Source: Polaromonas sp.
Lineage (GTDB): Bacteria > Pseudomonadota > Gammaproteobacteria > Burkholderiales > Burkholderiaceae_C
Assembly: GCF_029945925.1 (NCBI RefSeq)
Contig: NZ_JAQSDN010000035.1
Span: 124,001-188,000, forward strand
Reading direction: 5' to 3'
DNA: 64,000 nucleotides
A model generated the notes under the pieces. The model did not search any database and had not been told where the DNA came from. It saw only the letters and a program-made list of their open reading frames with translations. Shown here piece by piece: positions 41,355 to 49,522 of the stretch (its first letter is position 1; each line of letters starts with the position of its first letter). The translations under genes and the position numbers were made by a program.

Positions 41355-41475
41355 GCTACTGCGCGGGCTTGATGCGTTGTTGGTCGGTGCTCGCAATCCT
41401 CACGTACCCAAAGTACGTTCCGGTTGCTGCGCGCCGCCCGCCTAGCCTGAAGCCCGCTCGCTACGCCCTCCCACC
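41355..41475. repeat. Intergenic palindromic element behind pilU
   Basis: A 120-bp stretch with outer arms GCGGGCTT (41372-41379) and AAGCCCGC (41450-41457) and an inner palindrome CGTACCCAAAGTACG (41403-41417). It resembles a dispersed element that I associate with Comamonadaceae genomes, but only one copy is in this window. Like family A, it starts at the stop codon of the upstream gene. Confidence 0.45.
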
Positions 41476-41496
41476 TCTTTTCCCCTCTCCCACACC

Positions 41497-42411
41497 ATGA
41501 GCAATACCAACCCCAAAACCTACGAACCCGCCCCGTCCCGCCAAGTTGCCTTTCTGGGCCTAGGCGTCATGGGCTACCCGATGGCCGGCCACCTCGCGCT
41601 GGCCGGCCACCAGGTCACCGTCTACAACCGCACCGCTACCAAATCAGTAGCATGGTGCGCAGAATACGCGGGCACCAAAGGCCCAAAACATGCCGCAACG
41701 CCGCGTGAAGCGGCACAGGGCGCCGACATCGTTTTCTGTTGCGTCGGCAACGACGATGACTTACGCGGCGTGACGCTGGGCCCCGACGGCGCCTTTGCCG
41801 GCATGCGGCCGGGCGCCATTTTTTTGGACCACACCACCGCATCGGCCGACGTGGCGCGTGAGCTGTATGCAACGGCCCAGGCCCTGAAGCTGCAGTTTGT
41901 CGACGCCCCGGTCTCGGGCGGCCAGGCCGGTGCACAAAACGGCGCGCTCACCGTCATGTGCGGCGGCGACGCGGCGGCCTTCGACGCCGCCAAGCCGGCC
42001 GGCATGGCGTTTTCCAAAGCCTTCACGCTGATGGGCGCCAGCGGCGCCGGCCAGCTCACCAAAATGGTCAACCAGATCTGCATCGCGGGGCTGGTGCAGG
42101 GCCTGAGCGAAGCCATTGCCTTTGGCCAGAAGGCCGGGCTGGACATGAACCAGGTGCTGGACGTGATCGGCAAGGGCGCCGCGCAAAGCTGGCAGCTCGA
42201 CAACCGCGGAAAAACCATGGTGGCCGACAAGTTCGACTTCGGCTTTGCCGTGGACTGGATGCGCAAGGACCTGGGGCTGGTGCTCGACGAAGCCAAGACC
42301 AATGGCGCGCGGCTGCCGGTCACGGCGCTGGTGGACCAGTTTTACGGCGATGTGCAGGCCATGGGCGGGCAGCGCTGGGACACGTCCAGCCTGATCAAGC
42401 GGCTCAAATAA
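41497..42411 (+). CDS. NAD(P)-dependent 3-hydroxyisobutyrate-dehydrogenase-type enzyme
   Basis: A 304-residue beta-hydroxyacid dehydrogenase. The Rossmann start FLGLGVMGYPMAGHLALAGH, the substrate motif FVDAPVSGGQAGAQNG, the catalytic lysine in GAGQLTKMVNQICIAG, and the C-terminal FDFGFAVDWMRKDLGL are all in place. Substrates in the family include 3-hydroxyisobutyrate, tartronate semialdehyde and glyoxylate; none is favoured by context. Codons 47-65 overlap a family B-like sequence (B9). The first 14 residues are a non-conserved polar extension. Confidence 0.85.
   Translation: MSNTNPKTYEPAPSRQVAFLGLGVMGYPMAGHLALAGHQVTVYNRTATKSVAWCAEYAGTKGPKHAATPREAAQGADIVFCCVGNDDDLRGVTLGPDGAFAGMRPGAIFLDHTTASADVARELYATAQALKLQFVDAPVSGGQAGAQNGALTVMCGGDAAAFDAAKPAGMAFSKAFTLMGASGAGQLTKMVNQICIAGLVQGLSEAIAFGQKAGLDMNQVLDVIGKGAAQSWQLDNRGKTMVADKFDFGFAVDWMRKDLGLVLDEAKTNGARLPVTALVDQFYGDVQAMGGQRWDTSSLIKRLK
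41634..41689 (+). repeat. Family B-like sequence inside the HIBADH-type gene (B9)
   Basis: GCTACCAAATCAGTAGC closely matches the B3 arm GCTATTAAATCAGTAGC and is followed by a degenerate GGGCACCAAAGGCCCAAAA. It is in frame. The protein is only a few residues longer than expected here, so this may be a replacement or an old insertion. Confidence 0.5.
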
Positions 42412-42413
42412 AT

Positions 42414-42508
42414 AGCCCCCACGTTCGCTCGCTGCGCGTAGCTCTCTGCCCCCCGAGGGGGCGCTGCGCCTGCGGCCCGGCGAAGCCGGTTCCGCGGCCC
42501 CTGCTTGA
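42414..42508 (+). repeat. Family A post-stop repeat, copy 4
   Basis: Begins two bases after the TAA (42409-42411) of the HIBADH-type gene, in the sense direction. It has the same layout of hairpins as the other three copies. Confidence 0.88.
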
Positions 42509-42552
42509 AGCAGACGCGCCCCCCGGTCGGGTACGCGGTAGGTGGGGTCCAC

Positions 42553-42586
42553 AAAAAAGGCCGGTGCAAACACCGGCCTTTTTTTG
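42553..42586. terminator. Bidirectional intrinsic terminator
   Basis: AAAAAGGCCGGTG / CACCGGCCTTTTT stem with a CAAA loop, flanked by an A-run on the left and a T-run on the right. It can terminate both the rightward HIBADH-type gene and the leftward BON gene that converge here. Confidence 0.93.
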
Positions 42587-42605
42587 TTTCCCCGCGCTGC
42601 CGGGA

Positions 42606-43289
42606 TCAGCCGCCGCTGCCCGCCGGACGTGTTGCCGTGGCCGGTTTGGCCGGCTGCGGCACCAGGCCACGCAGCTCGTCTTCGCTGATGATCTCGAGAA
42701 TGCGCACCACCTTCTGCACGCCGCGGGCACCGCGGACAATTTCCGTGGCGCGATCGGCTTCGCGCTGCGTCACACGGCCCATCAGGTAGACGGTGCCGCG
42801 CTCGGTGACCACCTTGAAGGCGTTGGCGTAAATGTCGCTGGAATCGATCAGCAGGGCCTTGACCTGGCCGGTGATCAACACGTCGGAGGAGCGCTGCACC
42901 AGCGTCGGGCTGTTGATGATGGCCAGCTCATTGACCACGGAGGCCACGTTCTCCACCCGCGACACGACCTGCTCCACCAGCTTTCTGTCCTGCTCGTTGA
43001 GAACTTCGCCGGTCAGCAGCACCTGCCGGTTGTAGCTGGTCACGCTGACGCGCGCCCGGCTGCCGATGTTGTCGCGCAGGCGGGCCATGGCGCGCAGCTC
43101 GATGCCTTCGTCTTCGAGCTGGGCACCCGAGGTGCGGCGGTCAATGGCGACCAGCGCGCCGGCCGCTGCACCGCCCAGAACCAGGGGGAAGCAGGCGCTC
43201 AGGCTGCCGCCCACAAGGGCAGCGGTGCAAACGGTCAGCAGCAGCCGCTGATAAGGTCGCAGGGGTCCGGACATGGTTTTGACGGTCAT
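42606..43289 (-). CDS. BON-domain lipoprotein (DolP/OsmY-like)
   Basis: A 227-residue outer-membrane-type lipoprotein: the signal ends in GGSLSAC. Two BON domains follow (about residues 65-135, ARVSVTSYNRQVLLTGEVLN, and 140-205, KVVTERGTVYLMGRVTQREA), then a Pro/Ala tail. In E. coli the equivalent (dolP/yraP) follows yraN-diaA and maintains outer-membrane integrity. Here its ATG abuts the TAA of the SIS gene (TAAATG), so the SIS-BON pair is coupled, but yraN is displaced about 7 kb away. Confidence 0.88.
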   Translation of the reverse strand: MTVKTMSGPLRPYQRLLLTVCTAALVGGSLSACFPLVLGGAAAGALVAIDRRTSGAQLEDEGIELRAMARLRDNIGSRARVSVTSYNRQVLLTGEVLNEQDRKLVEQVVSRVENVASVVNELAIINSPTLVQRSSDVLITGQVKALLIDSSDIYANAFKVVTERGTVYLMGRVTQREADRATEIVRGARGVQKVVRILEIISEDELRGLVPQPAKPATATRPAGSGG

Positions 43290-43886
43290 TTAAGTGTTCT
43301 CCTGGTCACCAAGTAATTGGGCATCCACGCCATCACAGATACAGTGAAGGGCCAGCAGATGAACTTCCTGAATGCGTGCCGTGCGGTCGTGCGGCACGCA
43401 GATGTGCACGTCGGTCTCGCGCAGCGCGGCGCTCATTTTTCCGCCGCTTTTGCCGGTCAGCGCCACCACGGTCATCTCGCGCTCGTGGGCCGCCTCGATG
43501 GCCGCCAGCACATTGGCCGAGTTGCCGCTGGTGCTCAGCGCCAGCAGCACGTCGCCGGCACCGCCGAGCGCGCGCACCTGCTTGGAGAAAATCACGCTGA
43601 AGTCGTAGTCGTTGGCGATCGCCGTGAGGATGGAGCTGTCGGTGGTCAGCGCAATGGCGCCCAGCTCGGGCCGCTCGCGCTCAAAACGCCCGACAAATTC
43701 GGCCGCAAAATGCTGGGCATCGGCCGCCGAGCCGCCATTGCCGCAGGCCAGCACCTTGCCGCCGCTGGTCACGCTGGCCAGGATGGCCTGCACCGCCGCC
43801 GCAATCGGCTTGGACAGGATTTGCGCCGCCTGGTACTTCAGGTCGGCACTGTCGATGAAGTGCTGTTCGATACGTTGTTCAAGCAT
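43290..43886 (-). CDS. SIS-domain protein (DiaA/GmhA-like)
   Basis: A 198-residue SIS-domain phosphosugar-binding protein. [40 protein letters not shown] and [14 protein letters not shown] are the phosphosugar-binding loops. The family covers DnaA-initiator-associating DiaA and sedoheptulose-7-phosphate isomerase GmhA. The yraN/BON context favours the DiaA-type role, but the conserved zinc and catalytic residues of GmhA would need a structural check. The start at 43886 ([13 protein letters not shown]) is the family N-terminus. Confidence 0.87.
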   Translation of the reverse strand: MLEQRIEQHFIDSADLKYQAAQILSKPIAAAVQAILASVTSGGKVLACGNGGSAADAQHFAAEFVGRFERERPELGAIALTTDSSILTAIANDYDFSVIFSKQVRALGGAGDVLLALSTSGNSANVLAAIEAAHEREMTVVALTGKSGGKMSAALRETDVHICVPHDRTARIQEVHLLALHCICDGVDAQLLGDQENT

Positions 43887-44021
43887 GGGGCAATGATAGC
43901 GGGTCGGTGGTTGTAACAAACAATCACGTCTGTGGCCGAACCATGGCCTTTGATAGCGCGCCGCGCACAAATCAATACAGAGCCCTGGCCAGCCGCATCG
44001 CGCGTGCGGCCTCCTCCGGCA

Positions 44022-44921
44022 TCAGGTCGCTGTTCCCGCCGCTTTTCCCGTGGTCCAGGCCGGCAGCGGCCGCGGCAGATGCAGCACGTCTTCGGCCAGC
44101 CACAGGGCGCTGCGGCGGGCACGCTGGACGACAAGCTCGAGTGGCAACTGCTGATAGTCGTCGTTGAAGACCTCGAAGCTGTAGTCGCCCTCGTAGCCCA
44201 GCGCCTGCAGCCGCAGCGCCAGGTCGGCCAAGGCTTCGCTGTGCACGCCTTCTCCGGGGAACACGCGAAAAGTGCGCGCTGTTGTCATGCGCTCCTCGAA
44301 CGTAGGGGTTTCGTTCCACATGAAGTCCGACAGTTGCACCAGGAAGATGCGCTCGGGGTCAAGCTCGTCAATGGCTTCCAGTGGTGTCTTGGCGGCGAAG
44401 ATGTGGAACGAGTCCAGGCCCAACCCGAGGTTGGGACAGTCGGCCCGTACAACGACATCCCATGCGGTCGTGAACTCGTTGATGGTGCGGCCCCAGGACA
44501 GTCCCTCGTAGGCGACGCGGATACCCAGCGGCACGGCCAGCATGGCGAGCTTGCGCAGGTCGCGCGCGATGTCGTCCGGGTCCTGAGAGGCATGGCGCGA
44601 AGTGGACGAGCAGGCCAGCAGCACGCGCGAACCCACGGCCTCGCACATCTGCAGCATGCTCTTGGCGATATCCACCTTGTAGCCATGCAGGTGGCCCGAC
44701 AGACCCTCAAAATCGCGCAACACCTGAAACCCCGTGACGCGCAGCCCGCTGGCGCGCACGGCCGCCGCTGCGGCCCGCACGCCGCCCGGGTGGCCGGCGA
44801 TGTCGCGGGCGCTGAGCATGACTTGCTCGAAGCCGTCCGCACGGATGGCGTCAAGTTTGGCCTCCAGCGGGCCAGCCAGGGTGATCGTGTCCATGCCGAA
44901 ACCTGCGATGCGTCGGTCCAT
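44022..44921 (-). CDS. 3-Dehydroshikimate dehydratase (sugar phosphate isomerase-like)
   Basis: A 299-residue TIM-barrel of the AP-endonuclease-2/sugar phosphate isomerase family, best matched by context and pattern to 3-dehydroshikimate dehydratase, which makes protocatechuate. Metal-binding residues appear in AYEGLSWGRTIN (Glu), GLGLDSFHIFA (Asp/His), FLVQLSDFMWNE (Gln/Asp) and YSFEVFNDDY (Glu). The start at 44921 (MDRRIAGFGMDT) has GGAGC at proper distance. It is the last gene of the leftward island. In QuiC1-type enzymes this domain is fused upstream of an HPPD-like domain; here the HPPD-like part is a separate gene upstream. Confidence 0.78.
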   Translation of the reverse strand: MDRRIAGFGMDTITLAGPLEAKLDAIRADGFEQVMLSARDIAGHPGGVRAAAAAVRASGLRVTGFQVLRDFEGLSGHLHGYKVDIAKSMLQMCEAVGSRVLLACSSTSRHASQDPDDIARDLRKLAMLAVPLGIRVAYEGLSWGRTINEFTTAWDVVVRADCPNLGLGLDSFHIFAAKTPLEAIDELDPERIFLVQLSDFMWNETPTFEERMTTARTFRVFPGEGVHSEALADLALRLQALGYEGDYSFEVFNDDYQQLPLELVVQRARRSALWLAEDVLHLPRPLPAWTTGKAAGTAT

Positions 44922-44931
44922 ACTTGCTCCG

Positions 44932-45801
44932 CTAGAGATCGGCATGAACCAGCTCGAAGGCGACCGAGCTCAGTTGCGTGAGCATGAGGGCGCCCCGGTC
45001 GTCCGGGTGCAGACGGGCCGAATCGACAAACTGCACCCCCCGGCCGCGCAGCGCGGCGACGGCAGCAGCCACATCGGGCGCCCCTATGCCCACACGCTGC
45101 ATCCGCTCGCGTCCGTCGTCATCATCCAGCCCGACCGGCTCCACCAGTTGCCACATGAAGCGGCCACAGGGGCTTCGCATCAGCTTGCCGGCCGGCATCA
45201 CCCCAAAACGCTGGTCGTCCGGGATCTCGCTGAAGCCGAACATGCGCTCATAGAAGGTCAACCACTCCGCGCTGCGTGCCAGGCCAATGTATTGAACAAC
45301 GCCGAAGAAGGCGGTGCCGGCGATGGCCGGCGGATGCGGGTCCACCGTCGGGATGGGCAGGAAGTCAATGTCGTAGATCGGGAAATCGCTGTAACGGTCC
45401 ACGAAAAAGAAGTGGGAACCGCCGGGTCCGTGGATAGCGGGAATGTTCAGCTCCATGGCCCGGGCATGGCTGGGCGCCTCCCACGCGCCAAGCTCGATGC
45501 AGCGTGCATGCGCCAGCCGCGCGTCCTGGACGCGGAAGGCCACGGCCGAAAGCACAGGGGACCCGCCTTCAGTGGCACTGGCGCGGGCGTCGTCCGGGTG
45601 CGCATTGACCACCAGGTTCATGCCGCCCTGGCGGTACAGCATGACCTCCCGCGAACGATGCCGTGCAACAGGACTAAAGCCCATGGCCTCCAGCACCTGC
45701 CCCAGAGCCTGAGGGCGCAGGGTGGCGTATTCGACAAACTCGATGCCGTCGAGTCCGAGGGGGTTGGGTTGCTTGGGCAACGATTCGCGGTCGATGGTCA
45801 T
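44932..45801 (-). CDS. HPPD-like VOC-fold protein
   Basis: A 289-residue protein with two vicinal-oxygen-chelate modules, related to 4-hydroxyphenylpyruvate dioxygenase. The first module opens GLDGIEFVEYATLRPQALGQ, and the second begins FFGVVQYIGLARSAEWLTFY and ends AFELVHADL. In Pseudomonas QuiC1 a similar domain is the C-terminal half of dehydroshikimate dehydratase with no shown dioxygenase activity. Here it is stand-alone, ending 10 bp before the dehydratase gene. It may assist the dehydratase or be a true ring-forming or ring-cleaving enzyme. Confidence 0.75.
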   Translation of the reverse strand: MTIDRESLPKQPNPLGLDGIEFVEYATLRPQALGQVLEAMGFSPVARHRSREVMLYRQGGMNLVVNAHPDDARASATEGGSPVLSAVAFRVQDARLAHARCIELGAWEAPSHARAMELNIPAIHGPGGSHFFFVDRYSDFPIYDIDFLPIPTVDPHPPAIAGTAFFGVVQYIGLARSAEWLTFYERMFGFSEIPDDQRFGVMPAGKLMRSPCGRFMWQLVEPVGLDDDDGRERMQRVGIGAPDVAAAVAALRGRGVQFVDSARLHPDDRGALMLTQLSSVAFELVHADL

Positions 45802-45822
45802 CCGGACCTCCTCGAAGTGTGT

Positions 45823-46677
45823 TTACCGGCCGGCAAGCAGCCGCTTGAAGTGTTGCTCGACGCGCGCCGCGTCGGCCTTTATGCCCGTGAACAGTTCGAA
45901 AGCGCCCACGGCCTGGCCCACAGCCATGGCGCCGCCGTCCACCGTGGGGCAGCCCAACGCCCGGGCCGCTTCCAGCAATTCAGTCCTGATCGGAAAGTAG
46001 ACGATCTCCGACACCCACATGGAGGCCCGCAGCAGCCGGGCCAGGATCGGCATGCCGGGCAGCTTGTCCATGCCGGTGGGCGTGGCGTGGATCAGGCCGG
46101 TGGCGCCTTCGATAACCTGCGCCGCGTCGCCATATGCGACCACGCGGTCCCCAAAGCGGGCGTTCAGCGCCGCCGCCAATGCGCGGGCCCGCGCGAGGTC
46201 GGTGTCAACGAGGCGCAATTGCACGGCCCCCAGGCTCAGAACTGCATGCGAGATCGCCGAGCCGGCGCCACCCGCGCCCAGCAGTACCACGCAACCGAGG
46301 TCGGCCTTGGGGAGCGCGCGGTGAAAGCCCCAAGCCCAGCCCGAGCCATCGGTATTGTGGCCGACCAGACGCCCGTCGCGCAGGACCACTGTGTTCACGG
46401 CGCCCATTGCCTCGGCTTCGGGGGAAAGCTCGTCGAGCAGCGGCATCACCGCCTGCTTGCACGGATAGGTGATGTTCAGGCCGGCGAAACCCATGATCCG
46501 CGCTGAGGCCAGCAGGGCCGGCAGCTGTTGCACGGAACCCGGGGTCTGGTCGAGGTCAATCAGCTGGTAGTGCAGGCGCAGGCCCTGATGGCGCGCTTCC
46601 TCCTCCTGCATGGCGGGAGTCAACGAAAGCTGGATGCCGGAGCCGATCAGGCCCACGAGGAGCTTGGTGGCCGCCAT
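45823..46677 (-). CDS. Quinate/shikimate dehydrogenase (AroE/QsuD-like)
   Basis: A 284-residue AroE-fold enzyme of the QsuD-like quinate/shikimate dehydrogenase group. The N-terminus LIGSGIQLSLTPAMQEEEAR matches QsuD-type (GI-x-x-S-x-TP) rather than biosynthetic AroE. GLNITYPCKQAVMPLLDELS holds the catalytic lysine, VLLGAGGAGSAISHAVL is the nucleotide-binding loop, and AMAVGQAVGAFELFTGI is the C-terminal substrate motif. It would oxidise quinate or shikimate to the 3-dehydro form. The stop of dctM and this start are 2 bp apart. Biosynthetic shikimate dehydrogenase remains an alternative. Confidence 0.8.
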   Translation of the reverse strand: MAATKLLVGLIGSGIQLSLTPAMQEEEARHQGLRLHYQLIDLDQTPGSVQQLPALLASARIMGFAGLNITYPCKQAVMPLLDELSPEAEAMGAVNTVVLRDGRLVGHNTDGSGWAWGFHRALPKADLGCVVLLGAGGAGSAISHAVLSLGAVQLRLVDTDLARARALAAALNARFGDRVVAYGDAAQVIEGATGLIHATPTGMDKLPGMPILARLLRASMWVSEIVYFPIRTELLEAARALGCPTVDGGAMAVGQAVGAFELFTGIKADAARVEQHFKRLLAGR

Positions 46678-46679
46678 GT

Positions 46680-47981
46680 TCACCCCGTATACCCCGCCAG
46701 CCGCGGCAGCCACAACACCATGTCCGGCCACATCGTCACCAACGCAAGCGCGCCCAGCATCACCAGAAGGAAAGGCATGGCCTCGCGCACCAACTCCCCG
46801 AGCGAGACATTGGCTATCTTGGTCATCATGAACAGCAGCAGGCCGTAAGGCGGTGTCACCAGCCCGATCATGATATTGAGCACTGCCATCACGCCGAAAT
46901 GCACCGGATCGACGCCCAGCGCCACCGCGGTGGGCAGCAACACGGGCAGGATGATCAGGATGATGGTCGAGCCTTCCAGGAAGGCGCCCAGCACCAGCAG
47001 GATCAGATTGACTATCAGCAGGAAGCCCAGCGGCGAGAGGTCAAGGCCCTTCATGGCTACGCTCAGCGTTGCAGGAATATTTTCTGAGGTGATGACGTAG
47101 TTGAACACCAGCGCACCGGCAATCAGCATGCCGATGGAGATGCTCATGCGCGCGCTGGAGAGAAGCGAATCGTAGAGATCGCCCCAGCCCAGGCTGCGAT
47201 ACAGGCCCACGGAGATGAGCAGCGCGTAGGCCGCAGCCACGCCCGCCGCCTCGGTGGGCGTGGTAATGCCACTGTAAAGACAGCCCAGCAGGATAACGGG
47301 CAGCATCAGGGCCGGAAAGGCTTCACGCGTGATACGGGGCATGTCCCGCAACGGAACCTTTGGCTCGAGCGGGAAACCTCGTCGTTTGGCCAGCACATAG
47401 ATCAAGGCCATCTGCACCGCGCCCAGCAGCAACCCTGGCAGGACGCCGGCGATGAACAGGTAACCGATCGACGTGCCGGACACTAGGGCATAAAGCACCA
47501 GAGGAATCGACGGCGGCAGGATGGGCCCGATGACCGCGGAGACGGCACTCAATGCGGCTGCGAAGGCCGGGGTGTACCGGCCATCGCGGGTCATCATGGA
47601 CTGCATCAGCTTGCCGGAGCCGGCAGCATCGGCCAGGGCCGAGCCCGACATACTGGCAAAAACCACACTCTGCAGCACATTGACCTGGGCCAGACCGCCG
47701 GGAAACCGGCCAACGATAGCATTGCAGAAGCGCAGCAGGCGATCCAGGATGCTGCCGGTGCTCATGATGGTGGCGGCAAGAATGAACAGCGGGATTGCCA
47801 GTAGCAGGAAGCTGGAGTAGGTGCCGTTGAGCAACTGCTCGGCCGCCGCGCCCATGTCCATGCCCTTGAGGTACAAGTACAGGACGGAGCCGCCGATCAT
47901 GGCCTGGCCAACAGGTACACCGAGCAGGCTCAGCACCACGATGGCGCCAAGGGCCAAGGAAAAAGGGCTGGTGAAGTTCAC
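46680..47981 (-). CDS. TRAP transporter large permease (DctM)
   Basis: A 433-residue membrane protein with about twelve hydrophobic helices and DctM-family motifs (IPLFILAATIMSTGSILDRL, FASMSGSALADAAGSGKLMQ, ILPPSIPLVLYALVSGTSIG, VTPPYGLLLFMM). It forms the ion-coupled channel of a tripartite ATP-independent transporter. It overlaps the small permease gene by four bases. The substrate is presumably quinate or shikimate, from the surrounding catabolic genes. Confidence 0.93.
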   Translation of the reverse strand: MNFTSPFSLALGAIVVLSLLGVPVGQAMIGGSVLYLYLKGMDMGAAAEQLLNGTYSSFLLLAIPLFILAATIMSTGSILDRLLRFCNAIVGRFPGGLAQVNVLQSVVFASMSGSALADAAGSGKLMQSMMTRDGRYTPAFAAALSAVSAVIGPILPPSIPLVLYALVSGTSIGYLFIAGVLPGLLLGAVQMALIYVLAKRRGFPLEPKVPLRDMPRITREAFPALMLPVILLGCLYSGITTPTEAAGVAAAYALLISVGLYRSLGWGDLYDSLLSSARMSISIGMLIAGALVFNYVITSENIPATLSVAMKGLDLSPLGFLLIVNLILLVLGAFLEGSTIILIILPVLLPTAVALGVDPVHFGVMAVLNIMIGLVTPPYGLLLFMMTKIANVSLGELVREAMPFLLVMLGALALVTMWPDMVLWLPRLAGYTG

Positions 47982-48493
47982 AAGGCAGAAGAGTTGGCAG
48001 GCGGATCGCTGCGATCGGGCGCCGGCCCGCGGACCAGCTGGCGCAAGGAACGGGCAATGAGGGCCACGACAAAGACCAGGTAGATCGAATACATGACATC
48101 CATGCGCACGCCAAGGGTGGCGCTCTTCTCGACTTTCATGAAGGTGACGTACGACCAGGACGCCGGCAGCGACATGCCAAAGAGCACAATGACACCCACC
48201 GCGCCGATGGCGCCGATCACCCGCCGGGTTCGGCGGCTGCCGCGCCCGGCGATCAGGTCAATGCGAATCTCCTCATCGTCCTTCAACACGAAGGCCGCAC
48301 CCCACAGCACCAGCCACAGCCACGCTGCCAGCGACAGCTCGCTGGTCCAGCCTACCGGCCAGTTGAAAGCGTAGCGCAGGACGATCTGCACGATGAAGGC
48401 AACGAAAATCACCGCCAGCAAGAGCGCCGCGACGCCTTCGGCGAAGCGGTGCAGCGGCCTCAGCACCCGATCGAGCATGGTCTGCGGGCTCAC
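47978..48493 (-). CDS. TRAP transporter small permease (DctQ)
   Basis: A 171-residue four-helix membrane protein of the DctQ family (LRYAFNWPVGWTSELSLAAW, LWLVLWGAAFVLKDDEEIRI). It overlaps both dctM (47978-47981) and dctP (48490-48493) by ATGA junctions, so the three transporter genes are translationally coupled. It pairs with DctM in the inner membrane. Confidence 0.9.
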   Translation of the reverse strand: MSPQTMLDRVLRPLHRFAEGVAALLLAVIFVAFIVQIVLRYAFNWPVGWTSELSLAAWLWLVLWGAAFVLKDDEEIRIDLIAGRGSRRTRRVIGAIGAVGVIVLFGMSLPASWSYVTFMKVEKSATLGVRMDVMYSIYLVFVVALIARSLRQLVRGPAPDRSDPPANSSAL

Positions 48494-49479
48494 TTCAGTG
48501 CGTTGATCTTGTCGATCATGCCGGCCGGCCAGCTCTTGGCCTCATCGGAAGCCAGGTACATCTTCTGGGCGTGGTCGCGGAAGGCATTGATGTTGGGCAC
48601 ATACACGTCCAGTCCCTGCTTGCGGAAGGTCTCGGCCAGCTCGGCTTCACGCTTCTGGTGCTCGGCCGTGCTCCAGGCAATCGCCTTGTCGGCGGCGGCC
48701 TGGAAGCTGCGCTGCTTGGCCGGCGTCATGCCCTGCCAGGTCTTCATGTTGACGGTCAGCAGGTCGAAGGCCACCAGATGCGACGTCAGCACGATTTGCG
48801 ACATCACCTCGTAGAACTTCATGTTCTGGATGTTGGGCAGGGGATTGTCCTGGCCGTCGATGGCGCCGGTCTGCAGGCCGGTGTAGGTCTCGGCATAGGC
48901 CATAGGCGTGGGGTTGGCACCGATCGAGCGGCCCAGCATCTGCCAGGTATCGCCCGGCGGCATGCGCAGCTTGACGCCCGCCAGGTCGGCGGGCACGTTG
49001 ATCTTCTTTTTGGACTTCAGGCCCACGTGGCGTGTGCCGAAAAACGTCGGCCCCAGGATCTTCACCTTGAGCTGGTCTTCCACCATTTTTTTCATCTGGG
49101 CGCCGAGGTCGCTGCTGAAGAAGCTGGTGAGATGGGCTGGGTCGCGGAACAGGTAGGCGGAGGTGAGGATGGACCACGCCGGCACCTGTTTCGAGATGTC
49201 CTGCGGCGCGATGTTGCCCATCTCGAGGTTGTCGCGCTGCAGGGCGACCAGCTCCGTGCCCTGCCGGAACAGCGTGGAGTTGAGGTGCGTCTCGACCTTG
49301 AAGTCAGACTCAATGTTCTTGGCAAACATCTTCATCATGTCGGCGCGGATGTCCTTGTCCGAGAACACAGCGGCGAAGCGCAGCGTGGGGGCGGCCTGCG
49401 CCCAGGCCGGCAGGACTGCGCCGGCAGCCAGCGTGGCTCCCGCACCCAGCAGCGTGCGGCGATCAATAAAACGGTTCAT
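48490..49479 (-). CDS. TRAP transporter substrate-binding protein (DctP)
   Basis: A 329-residue periplasmic binding protein. The N-terminus MNRFIDRRTLLGAGATLAAG has a twin-arginine-like signal, with cleavage after AWAQA. The DctP-family blocks are present: LKSKKKINVPADLAGVKLRM, then GANPTPMAYAETYTGLQTGA and IDGQDNPLPNI. The specificity-determining arginine region lies in KLRMPPGD. GGAGACAACACC precedes the ATG. It should deliver an organic acid, presumably quinate or shikimate, to the DctQM permease. Confidence 0.92.
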   Translation of the reverse strand: MNRFIDRRTLLGAGATLAAGAVLPAWAQAAPTLRFAAVFSDKDIRADMMKMFAKNIESDFKVETHLNSTLFRQGTELVALQRDNLEMGNIAPQDISKQVPAWSILTSAYLFRDPAHLTSFFSSDLGAQMKKMVEDQLKVKILGPTFFGTRHVGLKSKKKINVPADLAGVKLRMPPGDTWQMLGRSIGANPTPMAYAETYTGLQTGAIDGQDNPLPNIQNMKFYEVMSQIVLTSHLVAFDLLTVNMKTWQGMTPAKQRSFQAAADKAIAWSTAEHQKREAELAETFRKQGLDVYVPNINAFRDHAQKMYLASDEAKSWPAGMIDKINALK

Positions 49480-49522
49480 GGTGTTGTCTCCTGTGATGTT
49501 GTGATGAAAGAGCGCGGAAAAA

